Virus record (IMG/VR): IMGVR_UViG_3300019758_000009
Location: 1-64,000 of that record
From: a virus
DNA: 64,000 nucleotides
Strand: one strand, 5' to 3'
Both the position numbers and the translations under genes were made by a program. The notes below the pieces were generated by a model. That model had not been told where the DNA came from, did not search any database, and saw only the letters and a list, made by a program, of their open reading frames with translations. Below, in pieces: positions 31,054-42,200 of the stretch. Every line of letters starts with the position of its first letter. Within the stretch, counting starts at the first letter, position 1.

Positions 31054-31446
31054 ATGGCAGAATTTAATGAAGACCAAGAGCAGGAGCTATTGATTAGCGC
31101 CTCATTGCAAAAAGACATCAAAGCTAAAGTAGAAGAGCTACAAAAGGTAAAGAAAGTAAAAAAGGTATTCCCTATTGCCGTAGAAGGTGACGAGGATGAC
31201 GAGAAAGACCTTTACGTCGCGTACTTTAAAGAGCCTACGTTCGCAGATTTCTCGAAGTTCACAGCTATGGGAAAATCAAACGAAACTCAGGCCTTACGCC
31301 AATTAGGCCGTGACTGCTTGCTGGATGGCGACAAAGAATTACTTGATGACGACTCATTATTCCTATTTGGATTAATGCCTCAGTTATCATCTATTGTTAG
31401 ATTCAGAAGAAGTCGAATCGTAAATTTATCAAAAGCTGGGAAGTAA
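31054..31446 (+). CDS. Tail assembly chaperone, short form (gpG-like)
   Basis: The acidic-helical 130-aa protein lies between tube and tape measure, the fixed position of the tail assembly chaperone pair. It has EPTFADFSKFTAMGK followed by an RQLGRDCLLDGD helix, as in Mu- and T5-type chaperones. Near its end the codons GTA-AAT-TTA form the slippery heptamer AAATTTA; a -1 shift there gives a longer product ending at 31613. Confidence 0.85.
   Translation: MAEFNEDQEQELLISASLQKDIKAKVEELQKVKKVKKVFPIAVEGDEDDEKDLYVAYFKEPTFADFSKFTAMGKSNETQALRQLGRDCLLDGDKELLDDDSLFLFGLMPQLSSIVRFRRSRIVNLSKAGK
31422..31428 (+). promoter_or_regulatory. Programmed -1 frameshift slippery site
   Basis: A-AAT-TTA in the correct phase (X-XXY-YYZ). 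The same GTAAATTT octamer occurs at the portal-MuF slippery site. No strong adjacent stem is seen here, only a weak AAGTG/CACTT hairpin 20 nt downstream. Confidence 0.8.
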
Positions 31447-31613
31447 AAAAGTGGCAGACACTTCGACAATATGAAGCGTATGTCAGGCATTTTTTTCCCG
31501 GCGTTGACCTCTCCAATATAAGCGATGAAGAATTCGCAAAACTGGCCCAAGACGCTGTATGGTTAAAAGCTGATTTGAACCCATTTGGTAAAATGGAAGG
31601 AGCTACCCAATAA
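31428..31613 (+). CDS. Tail assembly chaperone, -1 frameshift extension (gpGT-like)
   Basis: From the slippery site the -1 frame stays open for 61 codons, giving a fused product of about 186 aa. The added part (KSWEVKKWQTLRQYEAYVR, then FFPGVDLSNISDEEFAKLA) is clearly protein-like and has no start codon near its beginning. In lambda the equivalent gpGT bridges the tube and tape measure proteins. The tape measure gene follows after one terminator. Confidence 0.85.
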   Translation: MKSWEVKKWQTLRQYEAYVRHFFPGVDLSNISDEEFAKLAQDAVWLKADLNPFGKMEGATQ

Positions 31614-31640
31614 CACCATAGCGCTTGCACTAGTAAGTAT

Positions 31641-31671
31641 AAAAGCCTCACAGTTCTGTGGGGCTTTTTTT
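31641..31671 (+). terminator. Rho-independent terminator after tail chaperone
   Basis: AAAAGCCTCACAG and CTGTGGGGCTTTT arms with a 1-3 nt loop and T7 on the plus strand. Confidence 0.9.
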
Positions 31672-31709
31672 GTATATATACGCAGACAACCAATGTCTTT
31701 TGTAATATC

Positions 31710-31719
31710 CTATTATTAA
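31710..31719 (+). promoter_or_regulatory. Late-promoter-like motif (tape measure)
   Basis: CTATTATTAA, 38 bp after a terminator, ending 37 nt before the tape measure ATG. Confidence 0.5.
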
Positions 31720-31755
31720 GTGTATACACAATATTCATTTAAATGAAATAAGCGC

Positions 31756-34686
31756 ATGAATTATGGAGTTAGCTATAAAATAGACATAAATGGCAGCGCT
31801 GCATCACGAGAGCTTACTAGCTTCTTAAAAACAGCAAACACCGTCATCCCAAAGGTGAATGGTAAGTTTGACAGTATGAATAAGAAGATTAGAAAGACAA
31901 TTGAAAATGTAGAAAAGCTGCAAAGAGAGCTAAAGGAACTTAGCAAAATAAAGATTGATCTGAACTCAAAGTCGGCAATTAGAGACATCAGGGAAATCAA
32001 AAGAGAGCTTGATAAGATTAGAAATAAAAGAGTAAGAGTAACCATTGATCAGAGAAATCAATCAGGGGGTAGATCTACTAGCTCAAGACCAAGAGGGGTA
32101 TCAGCTTCCAGGCCAACAGCTATGGGAAGAGCATTCTCTCCTACATCAATGATGTCCGCTGGAGGGATACCGTTCGCTACTACCATAGGAGCAGGTCTTA
32201 TCGGTATGGGATTACGTTCTGTAATATCAGAAGCTTCTCAGTTTCAACATACAATGGTAAGTGTTAACGCTATACTAAGAACAACAGATAAAGACGCCGC
32301 CACCTTTAACCAGAGATTTGAATCTATGTCCTCTAATATGAGGCAGTTAGGTGTAGATACAAAATTCTCAGCAGTGGAAATCGGCAACGCTTCCAGGTTC
32401 TTATCTATGGCAGGCATGGGCATCGCTCAAATCGATGGATCGATGAAGGCTATCACAAATATGGCGGCCATTGGAGACACCGACTTAGGGGCCATGGCTG
32501 ATGTTGTGACAAACATAATGACCGGCTACGGTATAGGCCATGAAAGAATAAATGACGCCAGTGACTCTATGACCTCTATTACGTCACGAGCAAATGTAAA
32601 TATCATGGAAATGGGAGAGTCCATGAAGTACGCATCTAACTATATGCGTATGGCAGGTATAGATTTCAGTGAAGGAGCTGCAGCTGTAGGTGTTTTAGGT
32701 AATGCTGGTATGAAAGGAACTTTGGCTGGTACAGCACTTAGAGCTATGATAATCAGGTTAATAGCGCCAACCAAGAAAGCTCAGAAAGTAATCGACAGAT
32801 TAGGTGTATCCTTCACCAGAATGGTACCAGACGGCAAAGGAGGCATGAAAGAGGCAGTTAAACCGCTACATACAATATTTTCAGAGTTAAAAGGTGCTGG
32901 GGCATCTATGGAAGATCTGAAGTTAATATTTGACAAAATCGGTGGTGGTGGAGCTATGGCGCTTGTCAATAATCTAGACAAACTAAAAAGTCTTACCACA
33001 TCCGCAAGCTTTGCTGGTGGAGAAGCTGATTTTCTAGCAGAAGAAAAAATGAAGACGGTAGTAGGTTTGAGTCAACAGATAAGATCTAAATTTTTGGACT
33101 TAGGTCAAACGCTATTTGATAAATTATCACCTAAGCTGTCGCAAATGATGACAGACCTTCTTGGATGGCTAAAAGGAGATGATGCCAGTAAAATGTTCGA
33201 CTCTACAACAGAGGGGATAAGTGACTTGCTTGATGGACTCAAGAAAACCGCCATATTCGTAAAAGGTAATTGGCATTGGTTAAAATATGTTCTAGGCGGC
33301 ATGGCCGTTAAAAGTATAGCTGGAAGAGTTATTGGCATGGGATCGTCTATGGTCGGAGGACTAAGGGGAACTGGCAGTATGCTGGGGTCTGTAGGCAGAT
33401 TCGCTTTAGGTAGATCAGGAGCTGCTGCAGGAGCAGGTATAGCTGGTAGAGGCTTAGGAATGCTAGGTGGATTAAGTTCAGCAGGAGGAGCAGCAGCGAC
33501 AAGTGTTGGGGCCATGGCAGCGTCTTTAACTGCCTTAGTTGCAGGAGGAGCTATTGTTGCAGGAGTAGGAGCTATAGCTTATGCTGTATGGGATGTACAT
33601 AAAGCTTCGCAGGCAGTACAAGAGTCAAGGTCTGCAGTAGCTGATTGGTCTATGAAAACAGTAGGGGCCAACACGGAGTCCTTAGACATCATCCAGCAAA
33701 AACTAAACGGTATATATTACACCCAGAATAAAATATCTGGAGAGAAAAAAACTACCACTAAATCGTTCGGACAGACCAAATGGGACCAGTCAATCAAAGG
33801 TTGGAGAAAAACCAATAAGTGGTCATGGTTACCATGGGCATCTGGGGATGAAAGGAACAAAGATTTAACTGGCACTGTTAAGGATTTAGCTATATCCGGC
33901 AAAAGGGGCGAGCAGATCCGCAATATCTGGAAAGACGCTATGACAGGTGGCCCTGGAGGTATCAACGCTAACATCCAGAGAATAATGTCACTGAGAGGAC
34001 AATATGCCTCTATGAGTCAAGGAAAAACTCCATTATCAAGTATGATGGAAACAGGTATATATGGCGGGGGAAAGGGATACAACCAAGTCCTCCAGTCTAG
34101 AGATGCCTATCAGTCATTAATTGGTTTTGCGGACACAATGATCGATCAACTACAAAGCATGAGCAATGCTCTAGGCTTTGAAGGGAAAGGTCAAAATATA
34201 CATGTCTTAAAGTCACTAGACGCCTTACTTGGAGGCAAGATGAACTTAGGTGGCTTTATAGAGGATATGAAAACCGGCAGATATACAACTGGCGAGGACA
34301 TAAAAAACAGACTTGGAGTCAACAAACTAAGTGTTTCTGGTATCAAAACGACTCTGGCCAGCATGGGTATAGGGTCAGGTATGATAGACACGATAATACA
34401 AAAATCAGGCCTGCTACCATCCGTAAATACAAACATAAAGGGTGAGTCAGATATCAAAAAACTTACCAACGAAAGGGGCGTAGATGACCTGGATGGAGGC
34501 ATAGGAGGTTTAAGTGGTACCGGAAGAACGGGTAACAAAACCGGCAAGATGCTTATAGTAAATATAGACAGCTTGATGAATGTTGAAAATGCCAACTTCG
34601 CGAACGAAGAAGACATGGACTCTATGAAGGAGAAAATGGCTCAAGCATTAATGGATGTAGTAAAAGATTTTGAAATAGGTTACTAA
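31756..34686 (+). CDS. Tape measure protein (TP901-type)
   Basis: The 976-aa protein has an N-terminal coiled coil (residues 40-100), a TP901-type core with ASQFQHTMVSVNAILR, TKFSAVEIGNASRFLSMAGM and MEMGESMKYASNYMRMAG, then hydrophobic segments near residue 130-145 and 595-615 (ALVAGGAIVAGVGAIAYAVW). Its length sets tail length and it can enter the cell envelope during injection. Position after the frameshifted chaperone confirms the call. Confidence 0.95.
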   Translation: MNYGVSYKIDINGSAASRELTSFLKTANTVIPKVNGKFDSMNKKIRKTIENVEKLQRELKELSKIKIDLNSKSAIRDIREIKRELDKIRNKRVRVTIDQRNQSGGRSTSSRPRGVSASRPTAMGRAFSPTSMMSAGGIPFATTIGAGLIGMGLRSVISEASQFQHTMVSVNAILRTTDKDAATFNQRFESMSSNMRQLGVDTKFSAVEIGNASRFLSMAGMGIAQIDGSMKAITNMAAIGDTDLGAMADVVTNIMTGYGIGHERINDASDSMTSITSRANVNIMEMGESMKYASNYMRMAGIDFSEGAAAVGVLGNAGMKGTLAGTALRAMIIRLIAPTKKAQKVIDRLGVSFTRMVPDGKGGMKEAVKPLHTIFSELKGAGASMEDLKLIFDKIGGGGAMALVNNLDKLKSLTTSASFAGGEADFLAEEKMKTVVGLSQQIRSKFLDLGQTLFDKLSPKLSQMMTDLLGWLKGDDASKMFDSTTEGISDLLDGLKKTAIFVKGNWHWLKYVLGGMAVKSIAGRVIGMGSSMVGGLRGTGSMLGSVGRFALGRSGAAAGAGIAGRGLGMLGGLSSAGGAAATSVGAMAASLTALVAGGAIVAGVGAIAYAVWDVHKASQAVQESRSAVADWSMKTVGANTESLDIIQQKLNGIYYTQNKISGEKKTTTKSFGQTKWDQSIKGWRKTNKWSWLPWASGDERNKDLTGTVKDLAISGKRGEQIRNIWKDAMTGGPGGINANIQRIMSLRGQYASMSQGKTPLSSMMETGIYGGGKGYNQVLQSRDAYQSLIGFADTMIDQLQSMSNALGFEGKGQNIHVLKSLDALLGGKMNLGGFIEDMKTGRYTTGEDIKNRLGVNKLSVSGIKTTLASMGIGSGMIDTIIQKSGLLPSVNTNIKGESDIKKLTNERGVDDLDGGIGGLSGTGRTGNKTGKMLIVNIDSLMNVENANFANEEDMDSMKEKMAQALMDVVKDFEIGY

Positions 34687-34696
34687 TAATTAACAT

Positions 34697-35569
34697 ATGG
34701 GAAGATTTAAAATTGATACCGCTAACCCTCTGTCTTTAAAGCAGGGGGTTAGACAAATAAAGCTTATAAAATCAGCTGGGCTAGGCTCTGTCAAATCGCA
34801 GGTACGGAAACTCGTATCTGGAGACATCTCCCCAGCTGATTTAATGGATCCAGGAAAGTATATATCTGACAAAAGTAAGATAGCTACCTTACTGGGTAGG
34901 TCAGACGAAAGACAGAGACCGAGGTATTTCACGCATTTTGGTGCTGGAGTCACAGATTATTTGGTTCTTAGCTTAAAATATGTAGTAGAAACAGTTACTG
35001 AGGTGCCTGTACAGAATGAACTGGTTATGGGTAGTGAAAACTTAGACCCAGACCCATTTCTTAGCGAGACAGAACAAACAGTTACAAAAACAGAAGGGAT
35101 AGATTCTTTTGTTGATTTATCGGCAACCGTAGCTATTTCTAAGAAGAAGAACGTACTCATGACAACAGTAGCGGGTAGGGATCGGTCCAGAAAAGAGTAT
35201 ATATCATCAGGTGATTTTATTGTAGATATCGAAGGAGTGATAGCCAGCAAACTTCCAGAGCAGTATCCAGAGGATGAAGTGGAGATGTTGATCAAGATGC
35301 TAGAATCCAAAGAGACCCTATCTGTAGAGAATCCCCTGTTGAATAGATTCGGGATAAACGGATTGATAATTCTAGACTACAAAATACCGCAAGGTAGAGC
35401 TACAAAAAATACCCAAGTATACCAAATCAAAGCTGTTTATGAGCCACCTATTGAATTCTTAGAGGCTGAAGCCGTTGATAATTCAACTAAATTACAAAAA
35501 AGACTCAAAGCAATCAATGAGTGGGTAGCCCTGGATAACTTAACAACCGGAGCTGCATCTAGAATATAA
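34697..35569 (+). CDS. DUF6046-like baseplate or tail protein
   Basis: The middle of the protein (EYISSGDFIVDIEGVIAS, then YPEDEVEMLIKMLESKETL, then LNRFGINGLIILDYKIPQG) matches the DUF6046 pattern from Bacteroidetes phages and prophages, where the gene also follows the tape measure. A baseplate or tail-tip role is likely. Its last base starts the hub gene. Confidence 0.7.
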   Translation: MGRFKIDTANPLSLKQGVRQIKLIKSAGLGSVKSQVRKLVSGDISPADLMDPGKYISDKSKIATLLGRSDERQRPRYFTHFGAGVTDYLVLSLKYVVETVTEVPVQNELVMGSENLDPDPFLSETEQTVTKTEGIDSFVDLSATVAISKKKNVLMTTVAGRDRSRKEYISSGDFIVDIEGVIASKLPEQYPEDEVEMLIKMLESKETLSVENPLLNRFGINGLIILDYKIPQGRATKNTQVYQIKAVYEPPIEFLEAEAVDNSTKLQKRLKAINEWVALDNLTTGAASRI

Positions 35570-36885
35570 TGGAAGAAAATCAAGTTTTTAGCTACAATGT
35601 ACTAACATGCAAAATTCAAATAGGGGATTTCGATTTGAATGCAGATAGGTACATCAACACAAAATATATCTTTACAGAACTTGTGAATGTAAAGATAAGG
35701 GACTCTTACGAGACATTGACAAATACAGCTGACATCACCCTCCCCAGAGATATACTTCTATCCCTGGGAGAGAAGTCAGACGATGGCTTCAGAGAGAATT
35801 CAGTGCTGTATGACGCTTCTTCTATAATACAGAAAGGGCAGAGGATATCTATATTCTTAGGGTACGACGACAACGACAAACTAATGTTCGATGGCTTCGT
35901 AACATCGATAGAGGCTAAGTCTCCATTTGTTCTTCATTGCGAAGACTTTGGGTACAATCTAAAGAAAACATCCATACCAAGACTTGTGACATCTAAAAGT
36001 GGCACATATATTAACGATATCCTCCCAGATATCCTGGAACCGACAGGAGTTACGCTTCACCCTTCCACAGTAGATATGAATATCAAGATAGGTCAAGTAA
36101 ATATAGAAAAAGCAAAATCGCTAAGCGAGATACTGGAGCAATGGAAAAGAAATTATGGGCTTATGTCTTTTATAAAATTCCACAATTCTAAACCATGCCT
36201 GGCTTTATCTAGAACGTATTTTTCTACGAATGAAGACAAAACACTGATAGATGGAGATTCAAGCATACCGTCACTTATAGACTTTCAAGACAATGTAGCT
36301 AATGACAAACTGAAGTTTTCATATCTTGATTATGATACATTGGCACTAGAAGCGACAACTCTATACCCAGAAAATAACAGTAGATTAAGACTTACTCTTA
36401 TCACGAATAAGTCATACGCAAAAGAAAAGGCTAAATGGGATAACCTAAGTGATTCAGAGAAGGCCGGCACTCCACCGCCTGATGAATATGAGATAGTCAA
36501 TGAAAGTACTATAAGTAAAAAAGAAGCAAAGAAGAACTTTAAGGCCGCCATGAGTATAAAGGATAACATTGCCAATGTAAAAAACATCCAAGATAGATTC
36601 AATCTTGCTGAATACAACGTGAGAACTTATCACGAGTTTAACGTTGACAGAGATACCCTTATAGCTAATGCAAAAGCTAAGTTTACAGAGATCTCGCAAA
36701 CAGGGATTGATGGCACCGTCACTATCTTTGGCGACTACGGCTTAAGGTCGTCATCTATGGTCAGACTTTACGACAGGAGATCACCAGAGAAAAATGGCGT
36801 GTATATATCAAGCGAGGTAATCACAACTTTCGGTACAAAAGGATACAGGCAAGAATTGAAAATACCGCATAAAAGAGGAGACTAA
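35569..36885 (+). CDS. Baseplate hub protein (gpD/gp27-like)
   Basis: The 438-aa protein has a hub-like order: an N-terminal strand-rich part with FTELVNVKIRDSYETLTNTA, ISIFLGYDDNDKLMFDGFV, and a middle segment SLSEILEQWKRNYGLMSFI followed by a beta-rich C-terminus. This resembles late control D / gp27 hub proteins that sit under the spike. Followed by the spike-like gene after 2 bp. Confidence 0.7.
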   Translation: MEENQVFSYNVLTCKIQIGDFDLNADRYINTKYIFTELVNVKIRDSYETLTNTADITLPRDILLSLGEKSDDGFRENSVLYDASSIIQKGQRISIFLGYDDNDKLMFDGFVTSIEAKSPFVLHCEDFGYNLKKTSIPRLVTSKSGTYINDILPDILEPTGVTLHPSTVDMNIKIGQVNIEKAKSLSEILEQWKRNYGLMSFIKFHNSKPCLALSRTYFSTNEDKTLIDGDSSIPSLIDFQDNVANDKLKFSYLDYDTLALEATTLYPENNSRLRLTLITNKSYAKEKAKWDNLSDSEKAGTPPPDEYEIVNESTISKKEAKKNFKAAMSIKDNIANVKNIQDRFNLAEYNVRTYHEFNVDRDTLIANAKAKFTEISQTGIDGTVTIFGDYGLRSSSMVRLYDRRSPEKNGVYISSEVITTFGTKGYRQELKIPHKRGD

Positions 36886-36887
36886 AA

Positions 36888-37727
36888 ATGGACAATAACG
36901 CTAAAATCAAACAGGCAATCAGAAAAATTTCAGCTGCTGGAGAGATAAAGGCCATTCAAATACTAACCGGATATGTTACCACAGTATATCCGGTTGGAGA
37001 TGAAAAATATGGCCTTGTTGACTTCGCTAGTCTGGATGGGTCTAGATATATAACAGGAGTATCATTATCATCAATTGATAATAACTCAAGAGGGGATATA
37101 ACCTTGCCAGCTGAAGATTCAGAGATCACTATTATGGTCTTGAATAATGTAGACGCTTACGTACTGTTATACACACATATAGACACTAGGCTGATAGATG
37201 TAAATAGTTCATTTAAGGTCATAGCTACAGGTGTAAAACCGATGGATGACAACACAGACTATGACGAAGTAGAAGTCACTGGAGAGTCATCATTTACAGA
37301 GCATACGCCTACAGGTATATCGTCAAGCGTAATAGATGTTTCTGGAAGTAACGATAAAATAAATGCCAGCATAAAAACATCATCATCATCCAGTAATACT
37401 GTAACCGACAACGGCACAGGCAAAAGTACAGCTATAACACAAACACCTGATGATGTAATGATAACGTCAGGCAATGTAACCTTTAAACAGACAGAGACAG
37501 GAACAGAAGTTGTAGCCCCTCAAATAAAGCTAGGGAATGGAAATGCATCAGAAAAAGCTGTTCTCGGGAATGTACTGAAAACAGTACTCGGGGATTTTAT
37601 TGATCAGGTAGCTCAAATAAAAACTACCACAGCAATAGGTCCTCAGCCAATACTTAATATTCCAACAGTTATGGCCTTGAAGAGTAGGCTAGATACAATA
37701 TTATCACAAGTAAACCTAATCGAATAA
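36888..37727 (+). CDS. Baseplate spike-like protein (gpV/gp5 OB-fold type)
   Basis: Residues 20-100 read like an OB fold (GYVTTVYPVGDEKYGLVDF, ITLPAEDSEITIMVLNN), followed by a Ser/Thr-rich repetitive region typical of a trimeric beta-helix, and a C-terminal helix. Position after the hub fits a puncturing spike. No lysozyme domain is present. Moderately certain. Confidence 0.6.
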   Translation: MDNNAKIKQAIRKISAAGEIKAIQILTGYVTTVYPVGDEKYGLVDFASLDGSRYITGVSLSSIDNNSRGDITLPAEDSEITIMVLNNVDAYVLLYTHIDTRLIDVNSSFKVIATGVKPMDDNTDYDEVEVTGESSFTEHTPTGISSSVIDVSGSNDKINASIKTSSSSSNTVTDNGTGKSTAITQTPDDVMITSGNVTFKQTETGTEVVAPQIKLGNGNASEKAVLGNVLKTVLGDFIDQVAQIKTTTAIGPQPILNIPTVMALKSRLDTILSQVNLIE

Positions 37728-37728
37728 T

Positions 37729-39234
37729 ATGGCAACACTACAAGAGAACATAGATGCTATGGATTTAGCGTTTTCTACGCACATGAAGAATAAAAACCCT
37801 GGCGTAGATACAGCTACAATTCAAAATATTGAAGACTTCTCATTAGCCTACGCTACAGCCATAGCTAATGCCATTGGAGCCGGAAGCTCTGGGGATACAG
37901 GTGTCTCTGGTGATTACGTAAAAAAGACAGGAGGGGCTGACGGCGTTATGGCCGGCAGCCTAAGCGCTAACTTTGGATTCAAAGCCGGATGGAATGCCAC
38001 TAACCAGATAGACACAACTATAAATGGGTTAATGCTAAACGGAGCGATAGATCACCAGACAGGCGTATTTAAGGGGCACGGAAAAGAATTGATTGAACAC
38101 AGCTCATTATGGGTAAATATAAACGGTAACGACGAATTCACTTCCGGAGTTACATTAGGGGGCGCTGAGACAAAAGTAAAGACTAGGTTACTCGTAGGGC
38201 AATCCCCAAGCACGGGACTAGTCGCCGATGGCTCGATCTTAAACTATAAAAATTTCGCCATTTACCATGCTGGTAATTCCAATAAATCAGACGTAAACTG
38301 GAGTATGCGCGACGCCGTTGTGTCTGCCACCTTAAGTGTCTCTGGTATATCATCTTTTACAGGGGGTGTATCTGCCAATAGCGGTTTTAGCGCCGGTGTT
38401 TCGGGAGCGAAAAGCTTAGAGGTATTAGCTGATGGTGTAAATATCTACAACGATATCATACTTTCCAGCAACAAAGGTATAAAAAGCGGCTTTAATAACG
38501 ATTACATACTCAAAGACTTTAATGATGGCAATGTAGGGGTATCGGCCGCAGGGGAAAATATTATACTCGGCTATTCAAATACAAAGAAAATAACTCTATC
38601 TACCGACATATACAATAACAACGGTTCAAGATTACTAATAGATAAGTTCGGGGTAGGTAGCTTCCTATGGGGATTTAATGCCGGATATGAGGGAAACAAA
38701 TGGTTTGAGACCACCCAGTTAGGAGCTCAAGTCAATGGTAAGTTGTTTTTCAATGACACTAACTCATACATACAAGAAGGAGCTGGTAATTCCATGAGAT
38801 TCAGTACTGCGCATGGGTATGTAGATATAGGACCCAAAAATACCGCGTATGCACACATAGAAACGGACAGAGGTAAATTCTTCTTTAACAAAAATACCGA
38901 GACTAATGGAACTGTAGGTATATACAATTCAGAAACCCATTTAGCTAACGGGAAGCTATTCTTAACTGCAAGCAATTACCTATTGAACACCACAGACGGC
39001 ATAGCTCACTACGGTAATTCATACATCAAAGGAAGTATTGGGACATCCTCTTTTTCTACAGGATTTTCCGGTAACGGGTGGCAAATAACGCAAAACGCTG
39101 AAGCCACATTCACTGACCTTACAGTAAGAAATAAATTACATGTGTATGAATTCGAAGTACAGAAAATAACAGCCGTCAATGGATCATTCTGGGTATCAGC
39201 TAATTGCTCTGGATCTACAGTAACAAAACTTTAA
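37729..39234 (+). CDS. Tail fibre-like structural protein (501 aa)
   Basis: After a 60-residue helical start the protein is a long, Gly/Ser/Asn-rich beta structure with repeated GFxAG and SGxSxFTGG-type turns, as in trimeric fibres. It lacks a chaperone or enzyme signature. It is located just upstream of the giant fibre and may form its base. Confidence 0.65.
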   Translation: MATLQENIDAMDLAFSTHMKNKNPGVDTATIQNIEDFSLAYATAIANAIGAGSSGDTGVSGDYVKKTGGADGVMAGSLSANFGFKAGWNATNQIDTTINGLMLNGAIDHQTGVFKGHGKELIEHSSLWVNINGNDEFTSGVTLGGAETKVKTRLLVGQSPSTGLVADGSILNYKNFAIYHAGNSNKSDVNWSMRDAVVSATLSVSGISSFTGGVSANSGFSAGVSGAKSLEVLADGVNIYNDIILSSNKGIKSGFNNDYILKDFNDGNVGVSAAGENIILGYSNTKKITLSTDIYNNNGSRLLIDKFGVGSFLWGFNAGYEGNKWFETTQLGAQVNGKLFFNDTNSYIQEGAGNSMRFSTAHGYVDIGPKNTAYAHIETDRGKFFFNKNTETNGTVGIYNSETHLANGKLFLTASNYLLNTTDGIAHYGNSYIKGSIGTSSFSTGFSGNGWQITQNAEATFTDLTVRNKLHVYEFEVQKITAVNGSFWVSANCSGSTVTKL

Positions 39235-39243
39235 ATAAATTGT

Positions 39244-42200
39244 ATGGCACTAATAACATCAGACAGATTTAAAATAGCGATAGGCCCTGACTCTAACAAA
39301 GTTCAGGGCCTACACGTTGGCGATGTAGTATTGCGTAAATATTACAATAACACCACGCAATTCTATTCTTTATTAATAGTAGACGAGATCGGCACCAACC
39401 CAACCGAAGGAGATTTCTTTATAGGTAAACTAATAGATGGCATGGAGCCTGGAGCTACTGGTACTGAGCTACTAGATTTTGTTAGAGTTACTAGCGTGAT
39501 GGATACAGATAGAATGGGGGCCCTGTATATGACGGGATCGGAATCTAATGCTCCATTTTTGGATGTAGTAGATAATCTTGGTAGAGACGCCTCTGTGTTC
39601 TGGCCAGAAGGAAAAGATGAAAATGTTGGCTATTTTATGCCGGATAACGCGTACGCTTCTAGCTACTACAACTCAACAGATAGGCACTTTTATATCATCA
39701 AAACATCAGCCACTCCAGATTCTAATTCGATTCAGGTAAAAATGAAACTTGAAGACAAACTATCTGTAGGTACAAAATATTTGATATCATACAAATATCT
39801 ATGTACAACCCCAGCCAGTATTACATCAAGGATATCAAACAGCGACTCCAGTCAGCCAAGCGCTATGTGGACAGACGACTACATTAACGAATGGAAGTAT
39901 AAGGCAGAAGTCTTTGAATGTACATATGTAGGGGCTGATACGCATTTTATATTATCTACGGGAACAGCAGGCGTGGGTAGCAGACTATCGATATCAGACT
40001 TTAATATCATACCAGTTGATTCATTGATTAACAGGAAGTCCGATTTAAAATCAAGAATAGGCAAGCTGTACGGCGTCAATGACAATGTGTTCGGGGAAAT
40101 ACAAGGGTACGGCGGTTATTTTAAAAGATTATACGCTACTCAAGATGTAAATATAGCCGGCACACTAACGGCTGGCGATGCAAATGGTTTTGGTAACACA
40201 TTTATGGCCGGTAGAATTAGAAAAAACTTACTAGCTAACAGCGAGACAGTGTTAGGGGCTGGAGTCAGAGCTGTTGGCGCTGTAATAAACACTAAAGCTC
40301 CCACAAAACTAACCGATAACGCAACCAGGTATACAATATCTACGGGAACGTCATCCCCACAGATAACAACCACCGCTGAAATACAGGCAGGAAAAACATA
40401 CACTTTTTCAGTATGGATAAAGCCATCCTCTTCTTTAGGTGTAAGCTGTGATAGGTTTAAAGTTATATTTCACGCCCCACCCTTAAAAGGTCTTTACGAT
40501 TCTAATTACAAGATATCTAGTGGAGATTTAAAATTTGAAGAATGGTCCCGTATCTCCGTTACAGGAACATTCTCAGGAACAGGAATCCATCCAGCTCAAT
40601 GTATAATAGATATCGATAGATTAGCCGCGGAGAATGGAACCATAGATGTATGGGGTTGGCAAGTCGAAGAAGGTGACCTTGCTACGTCATACCAAAAAAC
40701 AGACAACGTTATATCATCAAGTGATGATTACGGAATGTGGGCCAACAGAGGTGGTTTTGGAGGTACCATGCAAAACCCGTTACTGAAGCTAAATAGTGAC
40801 GGAACAATAATTGGTGGTGATAATAAATTGATACTAAGGCCTGACGGGTCAGCCGAGTTTAATGGAGAGGTAGTTATAAAGGATTCTTTAGGTAATCCTA
40901 TGGATGTTGAGGCGGTCATGGATAGCAAGATATCGACGTATGATACTAGCCTTGGAGCTTTAGCCAAAAAGGATTCAGTAACAGAAGCTTTTATCGATAA
41001 CAATGCTATATCATTATCTAAATTGGGAGTCACTGTAATTTCCGGGGGCAAGATAAAAACAGACATCCTGAACGCAGTAGAAATCCAGACAGCTACAGTA
41101 ACAGCCGCCAAAATAAATGGATTAACATGTACTTTTGGCCAAGGAACAATAGGAGGGTGGGATATATCTCCTACCAGCTTATCTAAGGGCAATATCGTTA
41201 TATCAAGTGATGGCGAAATAAGGAACACAACTGGGGCTTGGATGTTCAGGAATTTAGGCTCAGGAATTATCGCTAATGGTAATATATCATGGGACAACGC
41301 CGGCAATGTAACCTTTACGGATGCTGTAAAACTAAACTGGGCTAATTCAGCCAATGGTATAGAATTCAGATACATAAGAGATTGGCAGAATGGATCTACA
41401 GTTAATACCGGTAACTACTGGTACAATGTAAGTGTATTTTCTGGCTCAGAAGACATAGCAATAGGGGCAACCATTATCGCTAGTGCCACGAGCGGTAATC
41501 TGGAAAGAATAGTTGACGGAGTAACAGATGGGAGCACGGGGTACGGGGGTATGCCAGGAATAACTAAGCCGGAATACATCCAAATAGATTTAGGCTCTAT
41601 CCGCAAAGATATCGACTACATCCAGCTATATCCATACTTTAATGACGGCAGGACATTTCACGATACCAAAACTGAAGTATCTAAAGATGGCGTTACATGG
41701 GTGACTGTTTTAGATAGTAAAGTTAGCGGCACATGGGCTACATCACCTCTTGGCAAGCGCATATCTATAAATGATAATAGCAGATTAACTAAAATAACAA
41801 ACGCAGGAATATATACTGGGTCAATCACAGCTGACCAAGTAAATGCAGCCAGAGTCACTGTGCTAGGTGATGTTACTGCAGGATCTTTTAATATTGGGAC
41901 AGGGAAGTTTTCTGTGACAAGCGAAGGAGCCTTAACGGCATCTGGCGCTGATATATCTGGAAAGATAACAGCATCAAGCGGTAAAATAGCTAATTGGAAT
42001 ATCTTAGATAACGAACTAAGGTATGAGGATAACTCAGACGGTCTAGGGGTAAGGAGGATATCATTAAAAGCCGTACCTCCAGGCCAGCCAGTGTCCGGCA
42101 CGGGGGGCGCTGGGTTGTCGTTTTACAGTGGCGCACCAGCACCGGGTATGAGAGCTATGCAGGTAGGCCAGGTATGTAATAAGGGCACTTTTGGCAATTA

